A DNA stretch of 64,000 bases, taken from positions 124,001 through 188,000 of the forward strand of contig JAKSDK010000801.1 of the NCBI GenBank assembly GCA_022360095.1, given 5' to 3'. Below the pieces are notes generated by a model. It did no database searches and had not been told where the DNA came from. It saw only the letters and a list, made by a program, of their open reading frames with translations. The DNA comes from Phycisphaerales bacterium. Lineage in GTDB: Bacteria; Planctomycetota; Phycisphaerae; UBA1845; UTPLA1. Positions 55,300 to 64,000 of the stretch are shown piece by piece (the stretch's first letter is position 1; each line of letters starts with the position of its first letter). Both the position numbers and the translations under genes were made by a program.

Positions 55300-55641
55300 T
55301 CAATACCGACAACCACCGCGTCGAAAGTATCCACGGCGACCATAACCGAAGCCCCGACGGTGGTGGCCGTAGCCGTGGGACCGACCGAAATAACCGTGGC
55401 CACGGCCGACGTTGATGTTGATGCCGAACCCCGAGCGGTAACCACGAAAGCCACGCCGAGAGAAACAACCGCGGCGGAAATAGGGCCTCGGATGATAGTC
55501 GACATAGCCGCCATAGTAAGAATAGCCCCCACCGCGACAACCTCGGGATCGATGGCCGGCCTCCGCGGTTTGCGCGCTCAGCGCCACAGCCGCCAAGGCT
55601 ACCGCGAATCCAACGGTGAGCTTCACACCACGCGTGCTCAT
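55300..55641 (-). CDS. Small secreted Arg/Gly/Tyr-rich protein
   Basis: This 113-residue protein has a signal peptide (about 1-27, ending TAEA) and a mature part built almost only from Gly, Arg, Tyr, Phe, His and Ser, with YYGGYVDY and repeated GYGRRGYF-like units; two Cys pairs flank it. Strong positive charge suggests binding to polyanionic surface or nucleic acid, unproven. ATG 55641 is preceded by GGAGG; the longer frame to 55725 lacks a ribosome site. Confidence 0.7.
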   Translation of the reverse strand: MSTRGVKLTVGFAVALAAVALSAQTAEAGHRSRGCRGGGYSYYGGYVDYHPRPYFRRGCFSRRGFRGYRSGFGININVGRGHGYFGRSHGYGHHRRGFGYGRRGYFRRGGCRY

Positions 55642-55841
55642 AAAAACCTCCAGTCTAATAAAAAGAAAGATTGTTCTGCGCTGACGGATTCGCACCTTGA
55701 ACCCGCATCGCAACAGTCGGATCACGTTGACCCGACGAAGAGGTAGACACAGCAGGGGATCGAAGCGTTAGAAACGGCCTCCCTATTTATCTGGATCTCG
55801 CACAAATACCGCTTAATTCAGCAGTTGAAGGCGTGGAGGAA

Positions 55842-56648
55842 TTATCGGCTGAACCACCAATACGCGAGGACCGTGATGCCCAAGAGAACGCGATACACTG
55901 CGAAGGGATACAGCGACCGGGTTTGAATGTAGCGCATGAACGAAGCGACAACGACCCACGCCACGAGAAACGAAACCACAAATCCGACCGCCAGCAGTTC
56001 CATTCCGCTCGAACTCAAGCTTGCCCAATCCTTGATCACGCCGAGCAGGCCCGCACCGAAAATCGTCGGGATGGCCAGGTAGAACGAAAACTCCGCGGCC
56101 GTGGCGGCGGGGAGGCCGACCATCATTCCGCCCATGATTGTGGCCATCGATCGGCTGGTCCCTGGAATGATCGAAACGCACTGCGCGACGCCGATCAGAA
56201 ATGCCTGTTTCAACGTGACGTCCTCGATCTTGGGTCCGTCCTCACGCCGATAGACCCGCTCGATCAGAATCATCACGACAGCCCCCAGAATCAACGTGAC
56301 GGCGACCGGCACCTGAGTTCCAAGGTGCTGGTCGGCGAGATCATTCAACGGAATGCCGATCACGGCTGCGGGGATCATTCCGACGATCAGCTTGATGATG
56401 ACGTGATTTCCGATGCCGCCTTTCGGTGGCGAAAACGTCTGCCGCCAAAGCCGCCGCCAAAAATAGACCACGACGGCGACAATGGCACCGATCTGAATAA
56501 AGTAAAGGAATGCAGGCCAGGGGTCTTTCTGTGGATCGATGTCCAACTCGGGCATCGCGAGCAACATGTGCCCCGTGCTGGAAACCGGAAGAAACTCGGT
56601 CAGTCCCTCGATGACTCCCAGGATGACGGCCCGCCAAAAATCAGCCAC
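55842..56648 (-). CDS. uppP: Undecaprenyl-diphosphatase UppP (BacA)
   Basis: This 268-residue membrane protein dephosphorylates undecaprenyl diphosphate and recycles the lipid carrier. It has the BacA signatures EGLTEFLPVSSTGH (near the N terminus) and IIPGTSRSMATIMGGM. The start is a GTG at 56648, overlapping the pgsA stop by eight bases; the frame upstream to 56696 reads through the pgsA C terminus. The carrier is shared by peptidoglycan and the glycan cluster. Confidence 0.93.
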   Translation of the reverse strand: MADFWRAVILGVIEGLTEFLPVSSTGHMLLAMPELDIDPQKDPWPAFLYFIQIGAIVAVVVYFWRRLWRQTFSPPKGGIGNHVIIKLIVGMIPAAVIGIPLNDLADQHLGTQVPVAVTLILGAVVMILIERVYRREDGPKIEDVTLKQAFLIGVAQCVSIIPGTSRSMATIMGGMMVGLPAATAAEFSFYLAIPTIFGAGLLGVIKDWASLSSSGMELLAVGFVVSFLVAWVVVASFMRYIQTRSLYPFAVYRVLLGITVLAYWWFSR

Positions 56649-57252
56649 GCGACTGCTCCGCCAAGGCCTCGCGCGAGGCGACAAGATAGGCCACAACGCT
56701 CATCGCCGTGAAAATCACCATCGCCCAGATCACGAAGGGACGGCCTTCCCGAACCCAGCCCACGTTCTGGAGTCGCCCCAGACTCGCAATGATCCACCCT
56801 ACGCTGATCGATTGGAGAATCATCTTGATTTTCCCCCACCAGTTCGCGCCATACGCCTTGCCCTGCGATTCGCTGAAACCCCGCAGGCCCGAGACGAGCA
56901 ATTCACGCGCAATGATCACCACGACCATCCAGGCATGCAAGCCGGTCACGTTGGCTCCGCTTGGATCGTGGAATCCTCGGCCCAACAGCAAAACGAACGC
57001 ACCGATGACGAGAATCTTGTCCACAAACGGATCAAGGATGCGGCCGAACGCAGTGACCTGGTTCTGCTTGCGAGCCAGATACCCATCGAGCCAATCCGTT
57101 GCGGCGGCCACCACGAATAGCACGAACGCGGCATCCAACATCCAATTCTGGTCATCCCCATGCCGGACGTCGAAGAATGCCAACAGCAGGAGAAAAACGA
57201 TCGCGAGAAAAAGGCGACCGATCGTGATTTGATTGGGAAGGTTCATTCGCAT
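56641..57252 (-). CDS. pgsA: CDP-alcohol phosphatidyltransferase, PgsA-like
   Basis: This 203-residue membrane protein has the CDP-alcohol phosphotransferase motif DG-x2-AR-x8-G-x3-D-x3-D exactly, as DGYLARKQ...GRILDPFVDK, with four or five helices. It makes phosphatidylglycerol phosphate from CDP-diacylglycerol. Start 57252 or 57246 (MNLPN). It runs into uppP with an eight-base overlap. Confidence 0.93.
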   Translation of the reverse strand: MRMNLPNQITIGRLFLAIVFLLLLAFFDVRHGDDQNWMLDAAFVLFVVAAATDWLDGYLARKQNQVTAFGRILDPFVDKILVIGAFVLLLGRGFHDPSGANVTGLHAWMVVVIIARELLVSGLRGFSESQGKAYGANWWGKIKMILQSISVGWIIASLGRLQNVGWVREGRPFVIWAMVIFTAMSVVAYLVASREALAEQSRG

Positions 57253-57273
57253 CGAGCAACCCGGATCGGCTAA

Positions 57274-58137
57274 TCACGTTTGATGGCGACCAATCGCCAT
57301 TTCGTAAGCATCGGCCGCGGACGGTGTGAGATGTTCACGCATCGTATCGTACGTCCCGGACTGCAGCAGCTCGTCCGTGATGCGACGGATCAAACCCAGC
57401 GTCGCCCGCATGATGCCCGAGCCGACGCTCACCCGTGCAACGCCAAGATCCTGCAAGACCGAAATGGGCGGGACCACCGGCACGCTGATCGCCGGATTGG
57501 CCACCACATTGACCGCCGCGGGGATCTCCTTGACCAGATTCGCAATGGTCTCTTCCTCCAAGCCGCCGGGAACAAAGATGCAATCAGCGCCCGCCTCGAC
57601 GTACTGGGACGCTCGGTGAAGCGTTTGGTCGAGCCGGCTCTGAGGTTCACCTACGGCATTAATATAAACATCGATTCTGGCATTAATGACCAACGGCTTC
57701 TCCAACTCATCACACCGTTGACGAATCGCGGCAATCCGCTCCGACATCAAAGCAGGGTCAATCAGTGAGCCTGTTGGAAAGTCCGTCCCATCCTCAATGT
57801 TGATCCCGACAGCGCCAATGTCGATCACACGTTCCATGCAAGATACGATTTCATCCGTCGTGGAACCGTAGCCCGCTTCCATATCCGCCGTGACGGGAAC
57901 GTCAAGGGCACCGACGATCCTCGACACGACGCCGGCCATTTCCTCAAACGAAATGACCTGCGGCTCCGCAAGGCCCAGTGCGGCCGACACACCCATGCTT
58001 GTTGTCCCGACGGCTGGAAAGCCGCTCATCGCAAACACGCGAGCACTCGCCACGTCCCAGGCGTTGGGAATGATCAGGATCTTCGAATCATGATGGAGTT
58101 GGCGAAAACGCATCGCCTTTTGCTTGTAGCGGTCCAT
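57274..58137 (-). CDS. PEP-mutase/isocitrate-lyase superfamily enzyme
   Basis: This 287-residue TIM barrel has NAWDVASARVFAMSGFPAV, ADMEAGYG (Mg binding) and GINIEDGTD, the plan of oxaloacetate decarboxylase/2-methylisocitrate-lyase-like members of the superfamily. The Cys of the lyase KKCGH loop is missing, so a small 2-keto acid or phosphonate substrate is possible. It is the third gene of the minus-strand set with pgsA and uppP, 21 bases away. Confidence 0.85.
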   Translation of the reverse strand: MDRYKQKAMRFRQLHHDSKILIIPNAWDVASARVFAMSGFPAVGTTSMGVSAALGLAEPQVISFEEMAGVVSRIVGALDVPVTADMEAGYGSTTDEIVSCMERVIDIGAVGINIEDGTDFPTGSLIDPALMSERIAAIRQRCDELEKPLVINARIDVYINAVGEPQSRLDQTLHRASQYVEAGADCIFVPGGLEEETIANLVKEIPAAVNVVANPAISVPVVPPISVLQDLGVARVSVGSGIMRATLGLIRRITDELLQSGTYDTMREHLTPSAADAYEMAIGRHQT

Positions 58138-58161
58138 GAGAAACCTTTCTGAGACGGGTTC

Positions 58162-58566
58162 CTACTCCGTCTTCCATCGGATCAGCAATAGCGTACTAAT
58201 GGAGTCCGACGATCGACCCGCATCAACGGTCACGGGAGAACGATTCAACTCGCCCATCAACAGCGAACCACTGGCCACGAGCCGATCACTGAGCCAGATC
58301 AGGGCGTCTGCATCCTTGGTCCGGACAAGCCGCATGATTTTGCTTCGTGCCGAAAGATCGTCAAACGGCTTTTCATCATGGACGTCGATGAGCCCGACGA
58401 CCTCGTAGGGCACCTGAGGCAGACCCTCGTAAACTTTAAGGTTATCAACGGAACTCACGAAGGCTGAGCCGGTCGGCCAGGCCTGTTTTCCCTGGTAGTC
58501 GAGGTATTCGACTCGGACGCAACCCAGAATCGGCAAGAGAACAAGACATATTCCCCATCGATACAT
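58162..58566 (-). CDS. Small lipoprotein of unknown function
   Basis: This 134-residue protein has a lipoprotein signal peptide (lipobox ILGC, Cys about residue 16) and a compact mixed alpha/beta domain with KPFDDLSARSKIMRLVRT. I recognise no family. ATG 58566 is preceded by GAAGGAG. The longer frame to 58719 is a shadow without hydrophobic leader. Confidence 0.62.
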   Translation of the reverse strand: MYRWGICLVLLPILGCVRVEYLDYQGKQAWPTGSAFVSSVDNLKVYEGLPQVPYEVVGLIDVHDEKPFDDLSARSKIMRLVRTKDADALIWLSDRLVASGSLLMGELNRSPVTVDAGRSSDSISTLLLIRWKTE

Positions 58567-58806
58567 AATCAAAACTCCTTCGTTGGAGGAATCGTACTCC
58601 CCCGCTGATCGGCGTGCCACCGTTCTACCGCCGGACATCGCCTGGCTCGTATTATAAGTGCACGCCGGTTTTCGGGCATCGAGTTCGGCGCGATGCTCGC
58701 ATCCGATTGGAATTCGCAAGAACCGTCAAGCGATCCCCCCCGGATAAGCATTAAGCTCGGCCTAGTGGTCCAATCAAATGGAGTCCGACAATGAGGGCAC
58801 TGAGTG

Positions 58807-59943
58807 ATGAAGAGAGCGACAAAACGACTTCTGGTCATAACACCCTTGGCTATCGTCGGCATTCTGACGGTTGGCGCTTTTTGGGTCTGGCGCAAAATGG
58901 GGGAGCCGCTTTATGACCCCGGCATGGTTCGTACAGGCGAAACTCTTCGCGCCCCCCTTTCCCCGCCTCAGCAACCGAAGAATTCCAACCGTTGGCGCGT
59001 TGAAAACGATATCGAGATTCACCATTTTTCACACGGGAACGGTCCGCCCGTGCTCTTCATCCACGGGGGCCCGGGCTTCCCGATGCATCAGGTCCCAGCC
59101 GGTCTGCAACGCCTTGCAGCCCAATACAAGATCCACTTTTACGACCAGCGGGGATGCGGCCGATCGACCAAGCCTTTCGAAAAATTCACGTCTGGCAACT
59201 TCTACCAAAACATGTTGGCCCTTGACAGCACGCTCGGAATCGGCGCGCAAATCGCCGACATCGAGCGAATCCGCCGACTCCTTGCGAGAGAAAAGCTGGT
59301 TCTCATCGGGCATTCGTTCGGGGGGTTCCTCGCAACGCTCTATGCAATTGAGTTTCCTGAACGTGTGGAGGCCCTTGTGCTCGTGTCACCCGCCGACATG
59401 ATCGTCATGCCGTCGAAGAATGATCTTTTCTCGTTGATTCGAAGACGCCTTCCCGAAGATGCCCTGGAGGAGTTCGGTCGCTTCGTCAAGGAATACACCG
59501 ATTTCTCCGAGGTGTTCACAAAAAGCGAAGAAGATCTGGCGGCACTGAACCGTGAATTCGCGAAGTTCTTCCTGCGCGCTGCCGGCCGGGACCCGGCCGA
59601 GAAGGTCGCAGAGCTTGCAAAGGCGGGAAATGGCGGGTGGATGGTCACGGCGATGTTCTTCGGACTGGGCAGGAACCATGACTATCGCGAGGCATTCCGG
59701 AAGGTGAGCGTTCCCACGCTGATCGTCCACGGGGATCAGGATCTGGTGCCGAAATCCGTCAGCGAGCACTATGCGAAACTTCTCGCCAATGCGAAACTGG
59801 CATGTATTCAGCAAGCAGATCACTTTCTGCTCGAGGAGAAACCGGTCGAATTCTCCAAAACCATCGCTTCGTTTCTTAAGGAGACCTGCGGCAACGAGTA
59901 CAATCAATCCAGCGAGTTTCAGGACCAGCGGGAGGCACCGTAG
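58807..59943 (+). CDS. Membrane-anchored alpha/beta hydrolase (prolyl-iminopeptidase-like)
   Basis: This 378-residue protein has an N-terminal signal anchor (about 8-29), a linker and an alpha/beta hydrolase fold: HGGPGFP (oxyanion hole), GHSFGG with Ser170, HGDQDLVP (Asp) and DHFLLEE (His). The HGGPG loop resembles prolyl aminopeptidases. It would face the periplasm. Start is ATG 58807 (GTG at 58804 directly before). It is divergent from the lipoprotein gene. Confidence 0.85.
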   Translation: MKRATKRLLVITPLAIVGILTVGAFWVWRKMGEPLYDPGMVRTGETLRAPLSPPQQPKNSNRWRVENDIEIHHFSHGNGPPVLFIHGGPGFPMHQVPAGLQRLAAQYKIHFYDQRGCGRSTKPFEKFTSGNFYQNMLALDSTLGIGAQIADIERIRRLLAREKLVLIGHSFGGFLATLYAIEFPERVEALVLVSPADMIVMPSKNDLFSLIRRRLPEDALEEFGRFVKEYTDFSEVFTKSEEDLAALNREFAKFFLRAAGRDPAEKVAELAKAGNGGWMVTAMFFGLGRNHDYREAFRKVSVPTLIVHGDQDLVPKSVSEHYAKLLANAKLACIQQADHFLLEEKPVEFSKTIASFLKETCGNEYNQSSEFQDQREAP

Positions 59944-59947
59944 TCAA

Positions 59948-60445
59948 ATGGCTAAAGTGAAATGGAAATTGGCGGCAGGCAAGACATGGAAGAAAAAGCT
60001 GGAGCAGGATCATCCCAGCCATGGCAAGATCTTACCGATTCCTACGCGAATGCAGAAGCGATTCGGCAAGGGCACCATGCTGATTCCCAAACCACTGGAT
60101 GTTGACGCGGTCATGCGGAAAGTGAGAAAAGGACGACTCATCACCCAATCCCAAATCCGAGACGCTTTGGCGAAACAATCCAAAGCCGATCACGCTTGTC
60201 CTCTCACAACGGGCATCTTCGTGCGAATCGCCGCGGAAGCAGCGGAGGAAGACCACCAGGCAGGAAAAAAGCGAATCACACCGTATTGGCGAACCATCAA
60301 GGACAACGGCGGCCTGAACGAAAAGTTTCCCGGTGGCGCCAAGACGCAGGCTGCCAAGCTGCGCAAAGAAGGATTCACCATTCAGCCGAGCAAGGGGAAA
60401 CAACCACCCAAGGTCAAAGATTTCGAAAAGCACCTCATCAAGTAA
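59948..60445 (+). CDS. MGMT-family protein without active-site Cys (alkyltransferase-like)
   Basis: This 165-residue basic protein matches the DNA-binding half of O6-methylguanine methyltransferases: GRLITQSQIRDALA, then TPYWRTIKDNGGLNEKFPGG, which aligns with the PCHR region. The methyl-accepting Cys is replaced (PYWR for PCHR), as in alkyltransferase-like proteins that flag lesions for repair. ATG 59948; the earlier frame is a shadow of the hydrolase. Four bases separate it from the hydrolase gene. Confidence 0.75.
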   Translation: MAKVKWKLAAGKTWKKKLEQDHPSHGKILPIPTRMQKRFGKGTMLIPKPLDVDAVMRKVRKGRLITQSQIRDALAKQSKADHACPLTTGIFVRIAAEAAEEDHQAGKKRITPYWRTIKDNGGLNEKFPGGAKTQAAKLRKEGFTIQPSKGKQPPKVKDFEKHLIK

Positions 60446-60490
60446 GACCCGTTTCGAGACATGCACGGACGACAGGGGCGGCTTGTGCGC

Positions 60491-60528
60491 AAAAAACAAC
60501 GGCGACGCGCCGTAGCGAGCCGCCGTTG
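60491..60528 (-). terminator. Intrinsic terminator of the prepilin-like gene
   Basis: Read on the minus strand, CAACGGCG (60528-60521) pairs with CGCCGTTG (60504-60497) and is followed by six T residues. It lies 28 bases after the prepilin-like stop codon. Confidence 0.8.
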
Positions 60529-60556
60529 ATGAATAGCCGAATTGTCTGCGGCGTCC

Positions 60557-61411
60557 TTAAGGCACCAGACAAGCGTCGGACCGACTGCCGAGGTCGCAAA
60601 AGTTTTCCGACGGCTGCGCAGCACCAGGATCCACGGTCCCGTTCTCGACGGACCACGTATAGATATGGTCGCGGCCGCGCGTGATGGCCGTGACACCCTG
60701 ATCGGTCATACCTGAAAGACCGACATCAGGCCCCTTCTCGAAAGTCACGTGACCGTCCTGAAACAGAACGTTCTGACCTTCTCGATTGGTGTGATTCGTG
60801 CTGTTGCCACGGAACTGGGTCTTGCGATCGTTCAAGACGGTCCCGGTCACACGACCCTTAACGTAAGGATTCGAATCCGCCATAATCGGAAAGATCGGCT
60901 CAGACGCCGTTCCGATGACCCGACGGTTCGGATCATGCTGGAACTGGTACGCATAACTGAGATGCGGGCTTCCTGCGAAATCATAGTACACCGTCGTATC
61001 CTGCGCAGGGTCCGGCGTATCGATCGTACTGGGGCAGATAAACTGCTTCGGCGTGGAGTTGTTCGCTCGGAGAACAGTCCACATGTCGACCGTCGGAGAC
61101 GGAAGCCCGGTCGTGGACGGCTCCTGGATACGATCGACGTGATTCGGATCAGACGTGCCGATCGGAGTCGCGCCGAAAACTCGATACGCGCCGGTCATGG
61201 CCTCCCCGGCAATCGCGGGGAATGTGCCCGGAGCGTCCTGGGCGTAAATGTACATCGCCTGTCCGATGCCGCGCAGGTTCGCCGCGCAAACTGTCCGCTT
61301 GGAAAGTTCGCGGGCTCGCGAGAGACTGGGTAGCAGGATCGAGATCAACAACGCGATGATCGCGATCACCACCAACAACTCAATCAGCGTAAATGCTCTG
61401 GGTCGTCTCAT
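60557..61411 (-). CDS. Prepilin-like protein (type II secretion/pseudopilin)
   Basis: This 284-residue protein starts with the prepilin leader [20 protein letters not shown], cleaved after Ala by PilD-type peptidase and methylated on Phe, then a long helix and a globular domain with the planctomycete-type [13 protein letters not shown] near the end. It belongs to the DUF1559-like/type II secretion G-like group. ATG 61411 has GGGAGG before it; the longer frame to 61600 lacks a start signal. It ends in a clear terminator. Confidence 0.85.
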   Translation of the reverse strand: MRRPRAFTLIELLVVIAIIALLISILLPSLSRARELSKRTVCAANLRGIGQAMYIYAQDAPGTFPAIAGEAMTGAYRVFGATPIGTSDPNHVDRIQEPSTTGLPSPTVDMWTVLRANNSTPKQFICPSTIDTPDPAQDTTVYYDFAGSPHLSYAYQFQHDPNRRVIGTASEPIFPIMADSNPYVKGRVTGTVLNDRKTQFRGNSTNHTNREGQNVLFQDGHVTFEKGPDVGLSGMTDQGVTAITRGRDHIYTWSVENGTVDPGAAQPSENFCDLGSRSDACLVP

Positions 61412-61885
61412 GGTCATTACCTCCCTTGGGCAACAAACTTTGGCGCCACGGCCACCAGCAGGCGAAGTCCGATAGGAAGCTATGAAAATGAAACCTTCCG
61501 TTGGCTTCGGAGCCAAACTCCGAAAACCAGGATCTCGGGTTCGGCCTTTGCACTGCCAATGTCTTTGATGTGCCCACCTGTTGCCTACGGTTGGACACAT
61601 TCCGCAAAAACCGGGAAAACTCCGACAACATTTGTCGAAGGCCCGGACAAGTGTCTTTCTAATCGTGCGAAGTCGAGGAATTTGCTTTCGAGGGGTGGTA
61701 TGATTTCGCGGCTATTTGCCCCGCCGCGCTGAGGAATGCTGAATTAAATGCAAAATTATGATAGCAGTCTCGTGAGTAACCCTCGTCGCCTATTATCCCT
61801 CATCTTAAGGCTCGCTCACACCCTTTTCCCTAGCAATAAATTATATATCGGGACCAAGCCTTTTACAAGGCCGACTTTCATCGGT
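61412..61885. other. Intergenic region
   Basis: AT-rich compared with its surroundings, especially 61745-61865. No gene, repeat or clear terminator is seen. A plus-strand frame at 61748 is a shadow of the DUF362 gene. Confidence 0.4.
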
Positions 61886-62923
61886 TCAGGCGGACAGCTT
61901 CTGGAGGTCGATCGCCTCGGTATCAAACTGCCCCACTCCAAGTCTGGCAGCCGTGACAAGTTGCCTGGGGACCGCGGCGGAAGGCAAGAGCGGCTTCAAT
62001 TGATGTAACGACCTGATTTCATTGAGGATACCATATCCGACTGAATCGCATGCCACCGGATCTCGGCCAATCAACAGCATTCCGGCCGACGTCATGTCGT
62101 TGTTGCCCGCCTCGGGACCACGGTCGAATAACACTCTTAAGCCGTTGACTACATTCAACTTAAGCTTTGTGCTTATCGGAGGGGAGGCGACGATCTCCCC
62201 GATCGCAGGATCACAACCGTTCGTATGGAACCGTGCCGGGTGTTGAATGAGCCCGTGTGAGAGATTCTTCAGACAACAAGTCATCGTCGCCAAGTGGTGA
62301 GTCTTCAGGAACGGCACATTGATGATGGCCGTCGCTTGATCCAAAGCGGCAATGAACGAATCCTTGCCGGACCGGCCAAAGTCGATCGTCTTCTCCTGCC
62401 AACGATAGTCCGCCGATCGGGTCTTGAAATGCCGACGCAGGCCCTCGCTCTCCTCCAGCAGGATAAGTTGCTCCGGGCTCCAGCCGGCCTTGATCAAAGA
62501 ATCCACAAGCTCCGTCGCCAAGGGGGGAGTCGTGCCGATGTTGCGTGCCCCGGACTGGTTGAACTTCAGCAGCACAATGTCGTCAGGCTTCAGAATCTTA
62601 TGCCACGCATCGGGCGTTGTTCGTTCACCAGTGAACAAACGCAGCCCCTCCGAGAGATAATCTTTCAACAGCGACCGTTGAACAATGCGCACGGGCAGAA
62701 GCTTCCGGTCAGAAATCTGAACGACACTCGGTCTTGACATGGGCGTCGCCAAGGGCGATGCCGTCGTGCTGACCGGAGCATTTGGCCGGACAGCCTGTCC
62801 TAAAAGTTGGGCAGGACGAACCAGCGCGGCCGCAGCAGCACCTTTCAGCGCGCCTTTCAAAAATGTACGGCGCGCATTTGCCGTCGCAGTCGCCTTGTCC
62901 GGTTGCCGAGTGGATTCGCTCAC
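61886..62923 (-). CDS. Tat-exported DUF362 protein
   Basis: This 345-residue protein has a twin-arginine signal (ARRTFLKGALKG, about 18-29) and the DUF362 domain with LLKFNQSGARNIGTTPPLATEL, INVPFLKTHHLATMTCCLKNLSHG and LLIGRDPVACDSVGYGIL. Unlike many DUF362 proteins it lacks the C-terminal ferredoxin-type Cys cluster. Its function is unknown. It is divergent from the UDP-sugar pyrophosphorylase gene, 74 bases apart. Confidence 0.87.
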   Translation of the reverse strand: MSESTRQPDKATATANARRTFLKGALKGAAAAALVRPAQLLGQAVRPNAPVSTTASPLATPMSRPSVVQISDRKLLPVRIVQRSLLKDYLSEGLRLFTGERTTPDAWHKILKPDDIVLLKFNQSGARNIGTTPPLATELVDSLIKAGWSPEQLILLEESEGLRRHFKTRSADYRWQEKTIDFGRSGKDSFIAALDQATAIINVPFLKTHHLATMTCCLKNLSHGLIQHPARFHTNGCDPAIGEIVASPPISTKLKLNVVNGLRVLFDRGPEAGNNDMTSAGMLLIGRDPVACDSVGYGILNEIRSLHQLKPLLPSAAVPRQLVTAARLGVGQFDTEAIDLQKLSA

Positions 62924-62997
62924 GTTGACAGGCTCCTAAGCTCTGCTAAGTTTATCGACGGCGGCTGAAAACAAACTCCACTTTCGAAAAATGACTC

Positions 62998-64000
62998 ATG
63001 ACACGGCCAATCGAAACGCGACATCAAGCAGCAAAAACCGTCTTCGCCCCGGCAGGTCAGACTCATGTCTTTACATTCTGGAGTGAACTGACTCAGAACC
63101 AAAAGGAACAACTCCTCGACGACCTGGAAAGGATCGATGTCGAGCAACTCCCACATTGGAGGCAATTGGTGGCCGGAGCGGGCCCTGAGCGGATCGCCTC
63201 TGACAAAATCGAGCCGGCGACCGTCATCTCGAGAAGCTCCATCTCCGAAGACATCATCGATCATGGTCGGAGCATCCTGGCCGCGGGCAAAGTGGCCGCA
63301 TTGACGGTGGCCGGCGGACAAGGCACGAGGCTGGGCTTCGATGGTCCCAAAGGGGCCTTTCCCATCTCGCCGGTCAAGCGCAAGACTTTGTTCCAACTTT
63401 TTGCCGAAGCCATTCTGGCCACGGAACGTCGTTATGAAACCCGGATTCCCTGGTACGTCATGACGAGCCCGTCAAACGACGAGCAAACTCAAGCCTTCTT
63501 CTCCGAACGACGATTCTTCGGACTCTCTCCGCATCGCGTCCGATTTTTTCAACAGGGCGTGATGCCCTCGTTTGATCCGGCAGGGCGAATCCTGCTCGAA
63601 GAAAAACACCGAGTGGCCCTCTCCCCCGACGGTCACGGCGGCACACTGCTGGCGATGGCCAAGACTGGAACCCTGGCCGACATGACCGCTCGAGGCATTG
63701 AGCACATCAGCTACTTCCAAGTGGACAATCCGCTCGTGACGTGCCTCGATCCGCTCTTCATCGGTCTCCACGCCCAAAGAAACGCGGACATGTCGAGCAA
63801 GGCCGTGCCCAAGGCGGACGATCTGGAGTGCGTCGGCAATTTCGTCGTGAAGAACGGCAGACCGGCGATTATCGAATACTCCAATCTTCTTGACGAATTC
63901 GCCCATGCCCGAAATGAAGACGGTACTCGAAAGTTCGATGCCGCGAACATTGCGATCCATATCCTGTCCAGAAGATTCGTCGAACGCCTCACCGCCGATC
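62998..64000 (+). CDS. UDP-N-acetylhexosamine pyrophosphorylase, 3' end cut by window
   Basis: The frame from ATG 62998 runs open to the window end (334 residues). It has the nucleotidyltransferase loop VAGGQGTRLG (105-113) with the following PKG, a substrate block LSPDGHGG, YFQVDNPLVTCLDP (metal and UTP site), VPKADDLECVGNFV and ANIAIHILSRRF, matching UAP1/AGX-type enzymes and related UDPGP proteins. It makes UDP-GlcNAc or UDP-GalNAc from the sugar phosphate. The family member choice is inferred from blocks; about 150 residues lie beyond the edge. Confidence 0.88.
   Translation, partial: MTRPIETRHQAAKTVFAPAGQTHVFTFWSELTQNQKEQLLDDLERIDVEQLPHWRQLVAGAGPERIASDKIEPATVISRSSISEDIIDHGRSILAAGKVAALTVAGGQGTRLGFDGPKGAFPISPVKRKTLFQLFAEAILATERRYETRIPWYVMTSPSNDEQTQAFFSERRFFGLSPHRVRFFQQGVMPSFDPAGRILLEEKHRVALSPDGHGGTLLAMAKTGTLADMTARGIEHISYFQVDNPLVTCLDPLFIGLHAQRNADMSSKAVPKADDLECVGNFVVKNGRPAIIEYSNLLDEFAHARNEDGTRKFDAANIAIHILSRRFVERLTAD

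Noticed and set aside
55833..56711. Plus-strand frame of 292 residues
   Set aside because: Antisense to uppP and pgsA, both with strong motifs.
61748..62008. Small plus-strand frame
   Set aside because: Overlaps the DUF362 gene antisense and has no ribosome site.
1..64000. tRNA, rRNA, CRISPR, insertion sequence or prophage
   Set aside because: I looked for T-arm-like sequences, direct repeats with regular spacing and transposase motifs and found none convincing.

Overview
The window looks like a chromosomal segment of a Planctomycetota bacterium, most likely one of the Phycisphaerae-like lineages. This is an inference from gene content: a Ser/Thr kinase with an N-terminal helical region next to a divergent ECF sigma factor, a prepilin-like protein with the [16 protein letters not shown] leader and a C-terminal DGHV motif, a secreted metallopeptidase ending in a dockerin-like repeat, PilZ proteins, and many single-genome lipoproteins. 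No rRNA, tRNA, CRISPR array, transposase or phage gene was seen. Both ends cut genes: a cytochrome-like protein at the left edge and a UDP-N-acetylhexosamine pyrophosphorylase at the right edge.

Left part (1-36 kb) is mostly housekeeping in short operons on both strands. It holds the kinase/ECF pair and a heavy-metal-associated lipoprotein; a deoxyhypusine-synthase-like enzyme; an XdhC/MocA-type pair that probably matures a molybdenum hydroxylase, with moaA at 25 kb; an amidohydrolase; a HIT protein overlapping a dGTPase-like HD protein; an SDR-type threonine dehydrogenase plus glycine C-acetyltransferase (threonine to glycine and acetyl-CoA); a LacI-type regulator; PRPP synthetase; an ArsR-type regulator with a palindrome touching its start codon; a DUF819 membrane protein; the large metallopeptidase; and an exported TldD/TldE-like pair. 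Next come an ECF sigma factor with a membrane anti-sigma factor, then rsgA, a GT-C type membrane protein, a MotA/TolQ-like channel protein and two PilZ proteins. Between a lipoprotein and the PilZ genes lies an orphan structured RNA candidate ending in a strong intrinsic terminator.

The most interesting part is 36.1-53.7 kb, where eleven genes lie on the minus strand with little or no spacing. They encode a GDP-mannose-6-dehydrogenase-type enzyme, two sugar oxidoreductases, two polyprenyl-phosphate sugar synthases (GT2), two very large GT-C/YfhO-like membrane proteins, a flippase-like membrane protein, two methyltransferases and a large all-helical carbohydrate-active-like protein. Read together they suggest synthesis of a modified, uronic-acid-containing surface glycan built outside the membrane from lipid-linked sugars. 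One protein of 1647 residues is a head-to-tail fusion of two YfhO-like units.

The right part (54-64 kb) holds a CPBP protease, a tiny Arg/Gly/Tyr-rich secreted protein, uppP and pgsA (overlapping), a PEP-mutase/isocitrate-lyase family enzyme, a lipoprotein, a membrane-anchored alpha/beta hydrolase, an MGMT-family protein lacking the active-site Cys, a prepilin-like protein with a clear terminator, a Tat-exported DUF362 protein and the start of the UDP-sugar pyrophosphorylase. UppP (lipid carrier recycling) and the pyrophosphorylase (UDP-HexNAc supply) fit the surface-glycan theme of the preceding cluster.
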